A stretch of DNA of 6,539 bases, from assembly GCA_900555735.1 (NCBI GenBank), contig USMI01000111.1, forward strand, positions 1-6,539, written 5' to 3'. Of this stretch, positions 1 to 4,344 are shown piece by piece; within the stretch, counting starts at the first letter, position 1, and each line of letters starts with the position of its first letter. This DNA comes from an uncultured Eubacteriales bacterium. GTDB taxonomy: Bacteria > Bacillota > Clostridia > Oscillospirales > Oscillospiraceae. The notes beneath the pieces are model-generated. The model ran no database searches, was not told the DNA's origin, and saw only the letters and a list, made by a program, of their open reading frames with translations. The translations under genes were made by a program, and so were the position numbers.

Positions 1-378
1 GGCATCGAGGAGCAGCTGGGCATCCCCTATGTGGAGATGGACGAGCTGCTGGCCAAGTCCGACTTCGTGTCCGTCCATGCTCCCGCTGTGGACGGCGGCG
101 CGCTGATCTCCGCTGAGAACATCGCCAAGATGAAGGACGGCGTGGTGGTCATCAATACCTCCCGCGGCACCAACGTGGACGAGGCCGCTCTGCTGGCCGC
201 TCTGGAGTCCGGCAAGGTGCGTGCTGCCGGTCTGGACGTGTACGCCGACGAACCCGCCACCAACAAGGCGCTGTACAGCCATCCCATGGTTTCCTGCACG
301 CCTCACATCGGCGCCGCCACCGTCGAAGCGCAGAAGCGCATCGGCGCGGAGATCGTGGACATCATCAAGGCCATGTAA
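1..378 (+). CDS. serA: D-3-phosphoglycerate dehydrogenase-like 2-hydroxyacid dehydrogenase (C-terminal 125 aa, 5' end outside window)
   Basis: Frame 1 is open from the first base to the TAA at 376-378, so the 5' part lies outside the window. The family oxidises 3-phosphoglycerate to 3-phosphohydroxypyruvate with NAD+, the first step of serine synthesis in the cytoplasm. Visible motifs (fragment numbering): VSVHAPA at 23-29, NTSRGTNVDE at 52-61, AAGLDVYADEP at 75-85 and TPHIGAATVEAQ at 100-111. They supply the family catalytic residues Arg55, Glu84 and His102. The EPATN and PHIG..T.EAQ wording is closest to SerA, but another D-2-hydroxyacid dehydrogenase cannot be excluded. The protein ends right after the NAD-binding/catalytic unit, with no ACT domain, so it is the short form, which would lack the usual serine-binding regulatory domain. 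A strong hairpin terminator follows 23 bp after the stop, so this is the last gene of its transcript. Confidence 0.85.
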   Translation, partial: GIEEQLGIPYVEMDELLAKSDFVSVHAPAVDGGALISAENIAKMKDGVVVINTSRGTNVDEAALLAALESGKVRAAGLDVYADEPATNKALYSHPMVSCTPHIGAATVEAQKRIGAEIVDIIKAM

Positions 379-401
379 TTGACCCGCCAAGACGAAAAAA
401 C

Positions 402-439
402 ATAAAGAAAGAGGGCGCTTGCGCGTCCTCTTTCTTTAT
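402..439. terminator. Intrinsic terminator between serA-like gene and convergent small membrane-protein gene
   Basis: Stem of 17 bp (402-418 with 423-439) around loop TTGC (419-422). The core is GAGGGCGCTTGCGCGTCCTC at 411-430, flanked by an A-rich left arm and T-rich right arm. In the plus-strand RNA all pairs form, one as G-U; in the minus-strand RNA the same pair becomes an A-C mismatch, but the loop becomes GCAA, a GNRA tetraloop. It probably works in both directions. Bases 408-433 recur exactly at 938-963. Confidence 0.85.
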
Positions 440-627
440 TTCCCGCTCCACAGCTCCGGGCACAGCCATATGAAGAACGCGAACGCCGGAAAGCTCAATA
501 CCAGTACAGTGGTTTCCTCAAACCCCAGCAGTATCAGGCCCAGCTCCACACCAAATGCTGTACTGATGCCGATGATATCACGCTTTCGGCGGGGCAGCTG
601 TTCCAGCTTTTTCCACCACTTTTTCAT
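436..627 (-). CDS. Small two-helix membrane protein of unknown function (63 aa)
   Basis: Not recognised as a named family. The N-terminus is strongly basic (KKWWKK at 2-7, RRKR at 13-16) and is followed by two hydrophobic segments at about residues 18-36 and 40-56, separated by a short EE turn. By the positive-inside rule, both termini would face the cytoplasm. The ATG at 627 is preceded by AAGGGGTGAC, a good Shine-Dalgarno match, and by a plausible promoter at 647-675, so this is likely a real gene rather than a chance frame. The stop codon overlaps the right arm of the hairpin at 402-439. It is divergent from the HTH regulator at 724-927, with 96 bp between them, and an inverted repeat sits in its promoter; control by that regulator is an inference. 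No catalytic motif is visible. Confidence 0.65.
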   Translation of the reverse strand: MKKWWKKLEQLPRRKRDIIGISTAFGVELGLILLGFEETTVLVLSFPAFAFFIWLCPELWSGK

Positions 628-646
628 GTCGTCACCCCTTGTTTTT

Positions 647-675
647 AATATAGCCTAATATTCGGCAATATTCAA
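647..675 (-). promoter_or_regulatory. Putative sigma-A promoter of the 63-aa membrane protein gene
   Basis: Read on the minus strand: -35 TTGAAT (675-670), 17-nt spacer, -10 TATATT (652-647). The -10 box matches consensus at 5 of 6 positions and the -35 box at 4 of 6. Transcription would start near 640, giving a very short leader that still includes most of the ribosome binding site. Confidence 0.5.
657..672. promoter_or_regulatory. Candidate operator: inverted repeat AATATT-CGGC-AATATT
   Basis: Two identical, self-palindromic AATATT hexamers separated by CGGC lie inside the spacer and -35 region of the minus-strand promoter at 647-675. Such a dyad between divergent genes, one encoding a Cro/CI-type HTH protein, is a typical repressor site. 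Binding is inferred; AT-rich palindromes also arise by chance. Confidence 0.35.
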
Positions 676-723
676 GAGAAACTATTCCCTGTATGCTTAA
701 CAGCAGCAGGGAGGTGACAGGAA

Positions 724-927
724 GTGATCGTGTTTGACCCGTTGTGGGAAACAATGAAGCGCCGTGGGATCAGCCAGTATGCGCTGATAAAGGAGCATGG
801 CGTCAGCACGGGAACACTGGATGCTCTGCGGAAGAATCGCAGCATTACCCTGAACACGCTGAACGACCTGTGCCGCATCCTGCAATGTGACGTAGAGGAT
901 ATCATCCGTTACATTCCGGAAGAATAA
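724..927 (+). CDS. Small Cro/CI (XRE)-type helix-turn-helix transcriptional regulator, 67 aa
   Basis: The whole protein is a single HTH domain of the HTH_26-like type common in Firmicutes. LWETMKRRGISQYALIKEHG at 7-26 is followed by the recognition-helix region around T29-K37. LNTLNDLCRILQCDVEDII at 43-61 is the typical helix 4-5 region, and the protein ends in YIPEE. The start chosen is GTG at 724: GGGAGGTGA at 709-717 is a nearly complete anti-16S match at ideal spacing, whereas the in-frame GTG at 730 would be too far. No effector or dimerisation domain is present. It is divergent from a 63-aa membrane protein and is followed after 6 bp by a hairpin terminator, so it is monocistronic. Its targets are unknown; self-regulation and repression of the divergent gene are the simplest inferences. 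No convincing plus-strand promoter was found. Confidence 0.85.
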   Translation: MIVFDPLWETMKRRGISQYALIKEHGVSTGTLDALRKNRSITLNTLNDLCRILQCDVEDIIRYIPEE

Positions 928-933
928 GTTGCT

Positions 934-967
934 AAAAAAAGAGGGCGCTTGCGCGTCCTCTTTTTTT
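934..967. terminator. Bidirectional intrinsic terminator between HTH regulator and lipoprotein gene
   Basis: Seven A, an 8-bp GC-rich stem (941-948 with 953-960, one G-U pair), loop TTGC (949-952), then seven T. It ends 2 bp before the stop codon of the convergent lipoprotein gene, so it serves both transcripts. Its 26-bp centre (938-963) is identical to 408-433 and in the same orientation. Confidence 0.88.
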
Positions 968-969
968 GC

Positions 970-1551
970 TTACTTCACCACGAGCTGGTTGCTGGCGCTG
1001 CCGAAAATGTCCTGCCATGCGGCATCCACCTTGGCGGCCTCGTCCTGTGCCAGCTTTGCCTCGTCGGCGGTGTTTTCATCCGGCGTCTGACCAAGGATCA
1101 GCAGCGCCACATAGTTGCCGTTGACGAACAGGCGGGCCTGCTCAACCTGCGCCACATTCATGCTATACATACGGACGTAGTCCAGCACCTGATCGTAGCG
1201 CTCCTGCAGCAGCGCGGCGGCATCTTCGGCGTAGCCGTCCTTCACCTTCAGCACCACGGCGGTGCTGGGGTCAAGGGCGCTGTTCTCGCTGCTCTCGGCG
1301 GCCCAGCTGTCAATCTTGCTCATGTCCAGACCGTAGTAGTTGGTCATACGATCCTCGTCCTCCGCCAAGTCGCAGCCGTAGCTGTCGCCCAGCTTTTCCT
1401 TCAGTGCGTCCAGCACCTCCTGCGCGGTCTTGTCAACGGTCGTGTTTCCGCTGTCCTTGTTTCCGTTGTCGTTGGAATTGCCGCAGGCGGCGAGAGACAG
1501 CACCATCATCAGTGCCAGCAGCAGAGCAGTTGCTTTTTTCATCATTTTCAT
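970..1551 (-). CDS. DUF4358-like lipoprotein, 193 aa
   Basis: The N-terminus is a lipoprotein signal peptide: basic start (MKMMKK), hydrophobic stretch at 7-20, and lipobox LAAC with the lipid-modified Cys at 23. The mature protein would be anchored to the outer face of the cytoplasmic membrane. A disordered Gly/Asn/Asp/Ser linker covers about 24-38. Then comes a domain (about 41-190) whose pattern (AQEVLDALKEKLGDSYGCDL, NYYGLD, VVLKVKDGYAEDAAALL, NYVALLILGQ) resembles the uncharacterised DUF4358 lipoproteins of gut Clostridia. The assignment is by recall of the family pattern. The function is unknown. The ATG at 1551 has GAAAGGA about 12 nt upstream, a slightly long spacing; the ATGs at codons 3 and 4 are alternatives that keep the signal peptide. 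An ECF-type promoter lies at 1589-1617, which fits an envelope-stress or envelope-function role by inference. Confidence 0.85.
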   Translation of the reverse strand: MKMMKKATALLLALMMVLSLAACGNSNDNGNKDSGNTTVDKTAQEVLDALKEKLGDSYGCDLAEDEDRMTNYYGLDMSKIDSWAAESSENSALDPSTAVVLKVKDGYAEDAAALLQERYDQVLDYVRMYSMNVAQVEQARLFVNGNYVALLILGQTPDENTADEAKLAQDEAAKVDAAWQDIFGSASNQLVVK

Positions 1552-1588
1552 GGTTCATGACCATCCTTTCTGTCTGGTTGCCGCCTGA

Positions 1589-1617
1589 TTAGACGCAGCG
1601 AAACGCGGAAAGGTTCC
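1589..1617 (-). promoter_or_regulatory. ECF-sigma-like promoter of the lipoprotein gene
   Basis: Read on the minus strand: GGAACC (1617-1612), followed directly by TTT, then after a 16-nt spacer CGTCTAA (1595-1589). The AACC-plus-T-run -35 and CGTC -10 are the usual signature of extracytoplasmic-function sigma factors. A 12-bp A6T6 tract at 1626-1637 lies just upstream, where an UP element would sit. The leader would be about 30 nt and would include the GAAAGGA ribosome binding site. No sigma-A promoter was found here. Confidence 0.5.
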
Positions 1618-1659
1618 AGAGAATGAAAAAATTTTTTATGCCCGGTCCGGAGAACGAAA

Positions 1660-1695
1660 GAGAAGGCCGGGGAACATTTGCTCCCCGGCCTTCTC
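1660..1695 (-). terminator. Probable terminator hairpin of the 38-aa protein gene
   Basis: A perfect 14-bp GC-rich stem (1660-1673 with 1682-1695) with an 8-nt loop lies 25 bp downstream of the stop codon of the minus-strand gene at 1721-1837. The T tract on that strand is imperfect (CTTTCGTTCT), so termination may be partial and could allow some read-through into the lipoprotein gene. Confidence 0.6.
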
Positions 1696-1720
1696 CGCGA
1701 TACCGTTATTGTGTTTCGCT

Positions 1721-1837
1721 TCAGCGGCAGTCCTTGTTGTCCTTGGCGTTCTTGGTATTTTTGGTATTCTGGGTGTTCTGGGTGTTCTGGGTGTTGTTCT
1801 GGTTATCCTTGGTGTTCTTGCAATTCTTGTTTTCCAT
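1721..1837 (-). CDS. Tiny Asn/Thr/Gln/Lys repeat protein, 38 aa, possibly spore-associated
   Basis: A 38-codon frame begins at ATG 1837 and stops at TGA 1721-1723. It has an excellent ribosome binding site (AAAGGAGGTG at 1854-1845, 8 nt before the ATG). It is followed by a hairpin terminator and preceded by a sigma-G-like promoter. The protein begins MENKNCKNTKDNQNNTQ, continues with NTQ/NTK repeats and ends in KDNKDCR. It is extremely hydrophilic, contains 12 Asn, and has only one Cys near each end (Cys6, Cys37). It has no hydrophobic core, signal peptide or membrane segment, so it is probably disordered. I do not recognise a named family. Composition, size and promoter type resemble small spore proteins of endospore formers, but it lacks the alpha/beta SASP motif; that link is inference. 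The strong translation signals and compact layout argue against a chance frame. Confidence 0.7.
   Translation of the reverse strand: MENKNCKNTKDNQNNTQNTQNTQNTKNTKNAKDNKDCR
1769..1795 (-). repeat. Three tandem 9-bp copies encoding Asn-Thr-Gln
   Basis: The plus-strand unit CTGGGTGTT occurs three times without a gap, with degenerate units on both sides (GGTATTCTG, GTTGTTCTG). On the coding minus strand each unit reads AAC-ACC-CAG. Because the unit is a multiple of three, slippage would change protein length without shifting the frame. Confidence 0.85.
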
Positions 1838-1867
1838 GAATTTGCACCTCCTTTATTTGTGCAAGCC

Positions 1868-1897
1868 TAGCATTTCCCGCGAAAACGCCGCCTATGC
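1868..1897 (-). promoter_or_regulatory. Sigma-G (forespore)-like promoter of the 38-aa protein gene
   Basis: Read on the minus strand: GCATA (1897-1893) fits the -35 consensus GHATR; an 18-nt spacer follows; AATGCTA (1874-1868) matches 6 of 7 positions of the -10 consensus CATNHTA. The start point would fall near 1861, giving a roughly 24-nt leader that carries the strong ribosome binding site. A sigma-F reading of the same region fits less well. Confidence 0.4.
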
Positions 1898-1930
1898 ATG
1901 GAAAAAATAAAAATATCAGGCAAATTTGTG

Positions 1931-1959
1931 TTGACAAACCAAAAGGGAACAGGTATAAT
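1931..1959 (+). promoter_or_regulatory. Consensus sigma-A promoter of the infC-rpmI-rplT operon
   Basis: TTGACA (1931-1936), 17-nt spacer, TATAAT (1954-1959): both hexamers match consensus exactly at ideal spacing. Transcription should start near 1966. This fits a highly expressed translation operon whose output is set by the leader rather than by promoter strength. Confidence 0.9.
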
Positions 1960-1965
1960 ATTTCT

Positions 1966-2121
1966 GCAAAACAAAGAAGGTCGGTGCATCCGCCTCACCT
2001 CCCGCCGCAGGCAAAGAGGTCAACAGCGAAGTTTTCCAAAAGCCCGTAAAAGCGGCTTTCTGGTGTTGCGCGGATGTATGATCGCATTCGCGTTTTATTT
2101 TTGATTGGAGGTGCTTGTAGT
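1966..2121 (+). promoter_or_regulatory. infC leader RNA, probable L20-responsive attenuator
   Basis: About 156 nt separate the predicted start site from the infC start codon. GCATCCGC (1986-1993) can pair over all 8 positions (one G-U) with GCGGATGT (2070-2077), and CACC (1996-1999) with GGTG (2062-2065). These pairings use bases that also form the left arm of the terminator at 2069-2092, so the two folds exclude each other. Between them lie a local hairpin AAAGCC/GGCTTT (2039-2044 with 2054-2059) and ACCTC/GAGGT (1997-2001 with 2016-2020). Firmicutes infC operons are known to be autoregulated by ribosomal protein L20 through such leaders. That this leader responds to L20 is inferred from the architecture and from rplT being the last gene of the operon. 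Confidence 0.6.
2069..2102 (+). terminator. Leader terminator (attenuator) upstream of infC
   Basis: CGCGGATG (2069-2076) pairs with CATTCGCG (2085-2092), 8 bp with one G-U, around an 8-nt loop, followed by TTTTATTTTT (2093-2102). It ends only 4 bp before the infC ribosome binding site (2107-2112). It would stop transcription before infC unless the competing upstream pairing forms. Confidence 0.7.
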
Positions 2122-2640
2122 ATTAGCAAGGTAGTGCATCAACTGAACGAGGACATCAACGATCGCGAGATCCGGCTCATCGGCGAAAACGGCGAGCAGA
2201 TGGGTATCGTGTCATCGGCCGAGGCGCTGCATATCGCAGAGGAGCGTGGTCTTGATCTGGTCAAGATCTCTCCGCAGGCTGTCCCCCCCGTATGCAAACT
2301 CATGAACTATGGCAAGTATCGCTTTGAGCAGAGCAAACGCGAAAAAGAGGCCCGTAAAAACCAGCATGTGGTGGAGATCAAGGAGATTCGCATGTCCCCC
2401 GGCATCGACGTGGGCGATTTCAACACCAAGCTGAAGAATGCCCAGAAGTTCCTTGCCGACGGCAACCGCGTCAAGGTATCCGTCCGGTTCCGCGGCCGCG
2501 AGATGGCCCACACCGAGATCGGCCGCGACCTGCTGACCAAGTTTGCCGAGCAGTGCGGCGAGGTGTCCACCATGGAGAAGTCCGCCAAGATGGAAGGCCG
2601 CAACATGTCCATTTTTCTGGCTCCCAAGGCCGGTAAATAA
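2122..2640 (+). CDS. infC: Translation initiation factor IF-3, with AUU start codon (172 aa)
   Basis: IF3 binds the 30S subunit, prevents 50S joining and checks the start codon-initiator tRNA match. The protein runs from MSKVVHQLNEDINDREIRLI to FLAPKAGK, the usual family length. The N-domain (about 1-72) ends in the family signature KLMNYGKYRFEQSK (59-72), followed by a charged linker (KREKEARKNQ) and the C-domain (about 84-170). No in-frame ATG fits the start: the one at 2074 lies inside the leader terminator. ATT at 2122 sits 9 nt after GGAGGT (2107-2112), and the homologous N-terminus starts there; GTG at 2134 is too far from that site. AUU is the known atypical infC start in several bacteria and allows IF3 to repress its own translation. 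It is the first gene of infC-rpmI-rplT, controlled by the consensus promoter and attenuator upstream. Confidence 0.97.
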   Translation: MSKVVHQLNEDINDREIRLIGENGEQMGIVSSAEALHIAEERGLDLVKISPQAVPPVCKLMNYGKYRFEQSKREKEARKNQHVVEIKEIRMSPGIDVGDFNTKLKNAQKFLADGNRVKVSVRFRGREMAHTEIGRDLLTKFAEQCGEVSTMEKSAKMEGRNMSIFLAPKAGK

Positions 2641-2687
2641 ATTTGTATTCTTTTGTGACCACGCAATAGTAGGAAGGAGAAACAACT

Positions 2688-2885
2688 ATGCCTAAACTGA
2701 AGACCCATAGCGGCGCAAAGAAGCGCTTCAATCTGACGAAATCCGGCAAGGTCAAGAGAGCTCACGCTTTCAAGAGCCACATCCTGACCAAGAAGGACAC
2801 CAAGCGCGGCCGTCGCCTGCGCACCGGCACTTACGCCGACTGCACCAACGAGGCGACCATCCGTAAGATGATCCCTTACAAATAA
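2688..2885 (+). CDS. rpmI: 50S ribosomal protein L35 (bL35), 65 aa
   Basis: A small, very basic protein of the large ribosomal subunit. PKLKTHSGAKKRFNLTKSGK at 2-21 and the later K/R-rich KRGRRLR region match the family, and 65 aa is the standard length. The ATG at 2688 follows GGAAGGAG with about 8-nt spacing. It lies 47 bp after infC and 36 bp before rplT with no terminator between, so it is the middle gene of the operon. The only small deviation seen is Ser in THSGA where Arg is frequent. Confidence 0.97.
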   Translation: MPKLKTHSGAKKRFNLTKSGKVKRAHAFKSHILTKKDTKRGRRLRTGTYADCTNEATIRKMIPYK

Positions 2886-2921
2886 GAGACGGAATCGTTA
2901 GAAATAGGAGGCTAATTAGAT

Positions 2922-3278
2922 ATGGCACGTGTTAAAGGCGCAATGATGACGCGCAAGAGAAGAAATAAGATGCTGAAGCTGGCCAAGGGCTACTGGGGCG
3001 CCAAGTCCAAGCACTTCAAGATGGCCAACGAGCAGGTCATGAAGTCCCTGACCTACGCTTACGTAGGCCGCCGCCTGAAGAAGCGGGACTTCCGTCAGCT
3101 GTGGATCACCCGTATCTCCGCTGCCTGCAAGCTGAACGGCATGAACTATTCCACCTTCATGCACGGTCTGAAGCTGGCCGGTGTGGAGATCAACCGCAAG
3201 ATGCTGTCCGAGATGGCCATTAACGACGCCGTGGCGTTCACCGCCCTGTGCGACATGGCCAAGGCCAAGCTGGCGTAA
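2922..3278 (+). CDS. rplT: 50S ribosomal protein L20 (bL20), 118 aa
   Basis: L20 binds 23S rRNA early in large-subunit assembly and, in bacteria studied, represses its own operon by binding leader RNA. The sequence is full length. MARVKGAMMTRKRRNKMLKL begins the extended basic N-terminal arm, and AKGYWGAKSKHF is typical. The C-terminal RNA-binding globular part holds KRDFRQLWITRISAACK, where the family signature normally has Asn instead of Ser after RI. The end (VAFTALCDMAKAKLA) is standard. The ATG at 2922 follows GGAGG (2907-2911). It is the last gene of infC-rpmI-rplT, followed 5 bp after the stop by a strong bidirectional terminator. It is the likely ligand of the leader at 1966-2121, by analogy with known infC operons. 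Confidence 0.97.
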   Translation: MARVKGAMMTRKRRNKMLKLAKGYWGAKSKHFKMANEQVMKSLTYAYVGRRLKKRDFRQLWITRISAACKLNGMNYSTFMHGLKLAGVEINRKMLSEMAINDAVAFTALCDMAKAKLA

Positions 3279-3283
3279 CTGAA

Positions 3284-3325
3284 CATAAAAAAATCACCTG
3301 CCGCGCGGCAGGTGATTTTTTTATG
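3284..3325. terminator. Bidirectional intrinsic terminator between rplT and trmB
   Basis: A perfect 19-bp inverted repeat (3284-3302 with 3307-3325) around loop GCGC. It has an A7 tract on the left and a T7 tract on the right, with GC-rich core TCACCTGCC. The symmetry lets it end rplT on the plus strand and trmB on the minus strand. Confidence 0.92.
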
Positions 3326-3362
3326 GGTGAAGAGATAAGAGAGAAAAGCGAAGAGCTGCGGT

Positions 3363-3379
3363 ATGCCGCGAAGCGGCAT
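3363..3379. other. Short hairpin downstream of trmB
   Basis: ATGCCGC-GAA-GCGGCAT, a perfect 7-bp stem with a 3-nt loop, lies 14 bp beyond the trmB stop codon on the minus strand. No proper T tract follows on either strand, so it is more likely a 3' RNA-protecting structure, or nothing functional, than a terminator. GCGGTATGCCGC at 3358-3369 offers an alternative fold. Confidence 0.35.
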
Positions 3380-3392
3380 GATTGAAATCTTT

Positions 3393-4052
3393 TTATTCTT
3401 CCTCCGCCGGTTCCCACGGTATTTCCACCGCCACGCACCGGTTGATGTTCTTTCCCAGCTCGAAGAACTTCTTCTCGTAGTCGGTCATGACCCCCACGGG
3501 GCCGTCCGCATGCAGATCGCGGGTCACCTCCCGCAGCGACCAGCCGTACTGGGGGATCTCCTCCACCGACCACTCAAACAGCTTGTCGTTGTCGGTCTTG
3601 AAGTGGATCTCGCCGCCGTCCTTCAGCACCTTCCGGTACAGGTTCAGGAAGTTGTGGTGGGTCAGCCGCCGCTTGGACTGATTGCTCTTGGGCCACGGGT
3701 CGCAGAAGTTGATGTAAATGCGGTCGATCTCACCCGGCTCGAACATATCCGGCAGCAATGCCGCATCCACATCCACGAAATAAACGTTCTTCAGGCCTGC
3801 GTCTCTGGCCCGTTCCATGGCCACCACCATGGCGTCCGGTACCTTCTCCACGGCGATCAGCAGCACATCCGGCTCGGCCGCCGCCGTCCCCACGGTAAAG
3901 CGCCCCTTACCGCAGCCCAGCTCCAGCCGGATCTCCCGCGCCTCCGGCATCAGCTCCCGCCAGTGTCCCCTCTGGGCAAAGGGGTCCCGTATCAGCCACG
4001 CGCCGCAGGCCTCCATCCGGGGCACCAGATTCTTCTTTTTCCTCATTCGCAT
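3393..4052 (-). CDS. trmB: tRNA (guanine-N7-)-methyltransferase TrmB, 219 aa
   Basis: TrmB transfers methyl from S-adenosylmethionine to N7 of guanosine 46 in the tRNA variable loop. Motifs in order: LELGCGKGRF (43-52), the SAM-binding glycine loop; AVEKVPDAM (67-75), with the ribose-contacting Glu; NFCDPWPK (115-122) followed by SKRRLT, the hallmark TrmB motif; FKTDND (151-156); and the C-terminal TDYEKKFFELGKNINR. The start is set by the ribosome binding site. GGAGG at 4065-4061 lies 8 nt before ATG 4052, while the longer frame beginning at TTG 4067 would overlap that site. MRMRKKK is also the usual TrmB beginning. It is a single gene, convergent with rplT and divergent from crt, with its own promoter at 4091-4119. 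Confidence 0.96.
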   Translation of the reverse strand: MRMRKKKNLVPRMEACGAWLIRDPFAQRGHWRELMPEAREIRLELGCGKGRFTVGTAAAEPDVLLIAVEKVPDAMVVAMERARDAGLKNVYFVDVDAALLPDMFEPGEIDRIYINFCDPWPKSNQSKRRLTHHNFLNLYRKVLKDGGEIHFKTDNDKLFEWSVEEIPQYGWSLREVTRDLHADGPVGVMTDYEKKFFELGKNINRCVAVEIPWEPAEEE

Positions 4053-4090
4053 GGAAATTTCCTCCAATGATAAGCATAATCAGCCTGCCT

Positions 4091-4119
4091 ATCATACCAC
4101 AAAAACCGCCCCGTTGCAA
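4091..4119 (-). promoter_or_regulatory. Sigma-A promoter of trmB
   Basis: Read on the minus strand: TTGCAA (4119-4114), 17-nt spacer ending in TGG (an extended -10 TGN), then TATGAT (4096-4091). Transcription would start near 4084, leaving a roughly 30-nt leader with the GGAGG site. Confidence 0.75.
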
Positions 4120-4232
4120 ACAGGAAAACGCCCTGCCGGCAAAGCCTGAAAACCCCACCTTCAAAATGTGCAAATTCTCTCGTTGACTTTTGTGGAATGT
4201 GCTAAAAAAGCGAAAAGCGGCGTCGATGGGGG

Positions 4233-4261
4233 TTGATAATTTTTAGACGAAGTACTATAAT
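4233..4261 (+). promoter_or_regulatory. Sigma-A promoter of the crt-hbd-bcd operon
   Basis: TTGATA (4233-4238), 17-nt spacer, TATAAT (4256-4261): 5 of 6 and 6 of 6 matches at ideal spacing. The start would be near 4268, giving a leader of about 77 nt. I found no clear Rex-type dyad (TTGTTAA-N4-TTAACAA) overlapping it and no leader terminator. Confidence 0.8.
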
Positions 4262-4344
4262 ATAGGCTGTATGAGGAGCATTGTTTTCATTCCGTTAAAG
4301 TGGTAAGGAAACACTGTCCGAAAAGGAAGTAAGGAGGAGTTAAC

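Noticed and set aside
949..1560. Plus-strand open frame (203 aa) opposite the lipoprotein gene
   Set aside because: It overlaps the terminator at its start, has no ribosome binding site, and the minus strand carries a clear signal peptide and lipobox.
1623..1910. Plus-strand open frame rich in Phe/Leu/Val/Trp (95 aa)
   Set aside because: It is the reverse complement of the repeat-containing 38-aa gene plus a terminator hairpin; it has no ribosome binding site and its apparent hydrophobicity comes from the 9-bp repeat.
2074..2121. Extension of infC to the ATG at 2074
   Set aside because: That ATG lies inside the leader terminator hairpin, has no ribosome binding site, and the added residues do not resemble IF3.
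4065..4067. TTG as trmB start codon, giving five extra residues
   Set aside because: The extra codons are the GGAGG ribosome binding site itself; ATG 4052 lies 8 nt after it and gives the usual MRMRKKK start.
3363..4070. Plus-strand open frame (235 aa) opposite trmB
   Set aside because: The minus strand encodes all TrmB motifs; the plus frame has a Pro/Arg/His-rich shadow composition.
4183..4188. TTGACT as a second -35 box upstream of crt
   Set aside because: No acceptable -10 hexamer lies 16-18 bp downstream; the promoter at 4233-4261 is far better.
4282..4313. Possible hairpin in the crt leader (TGTTTTC...GAAACA)
   Set aside because: The pairing is short and interrupted, with no T tract; it is not above chance for AT-rich leader sequence.
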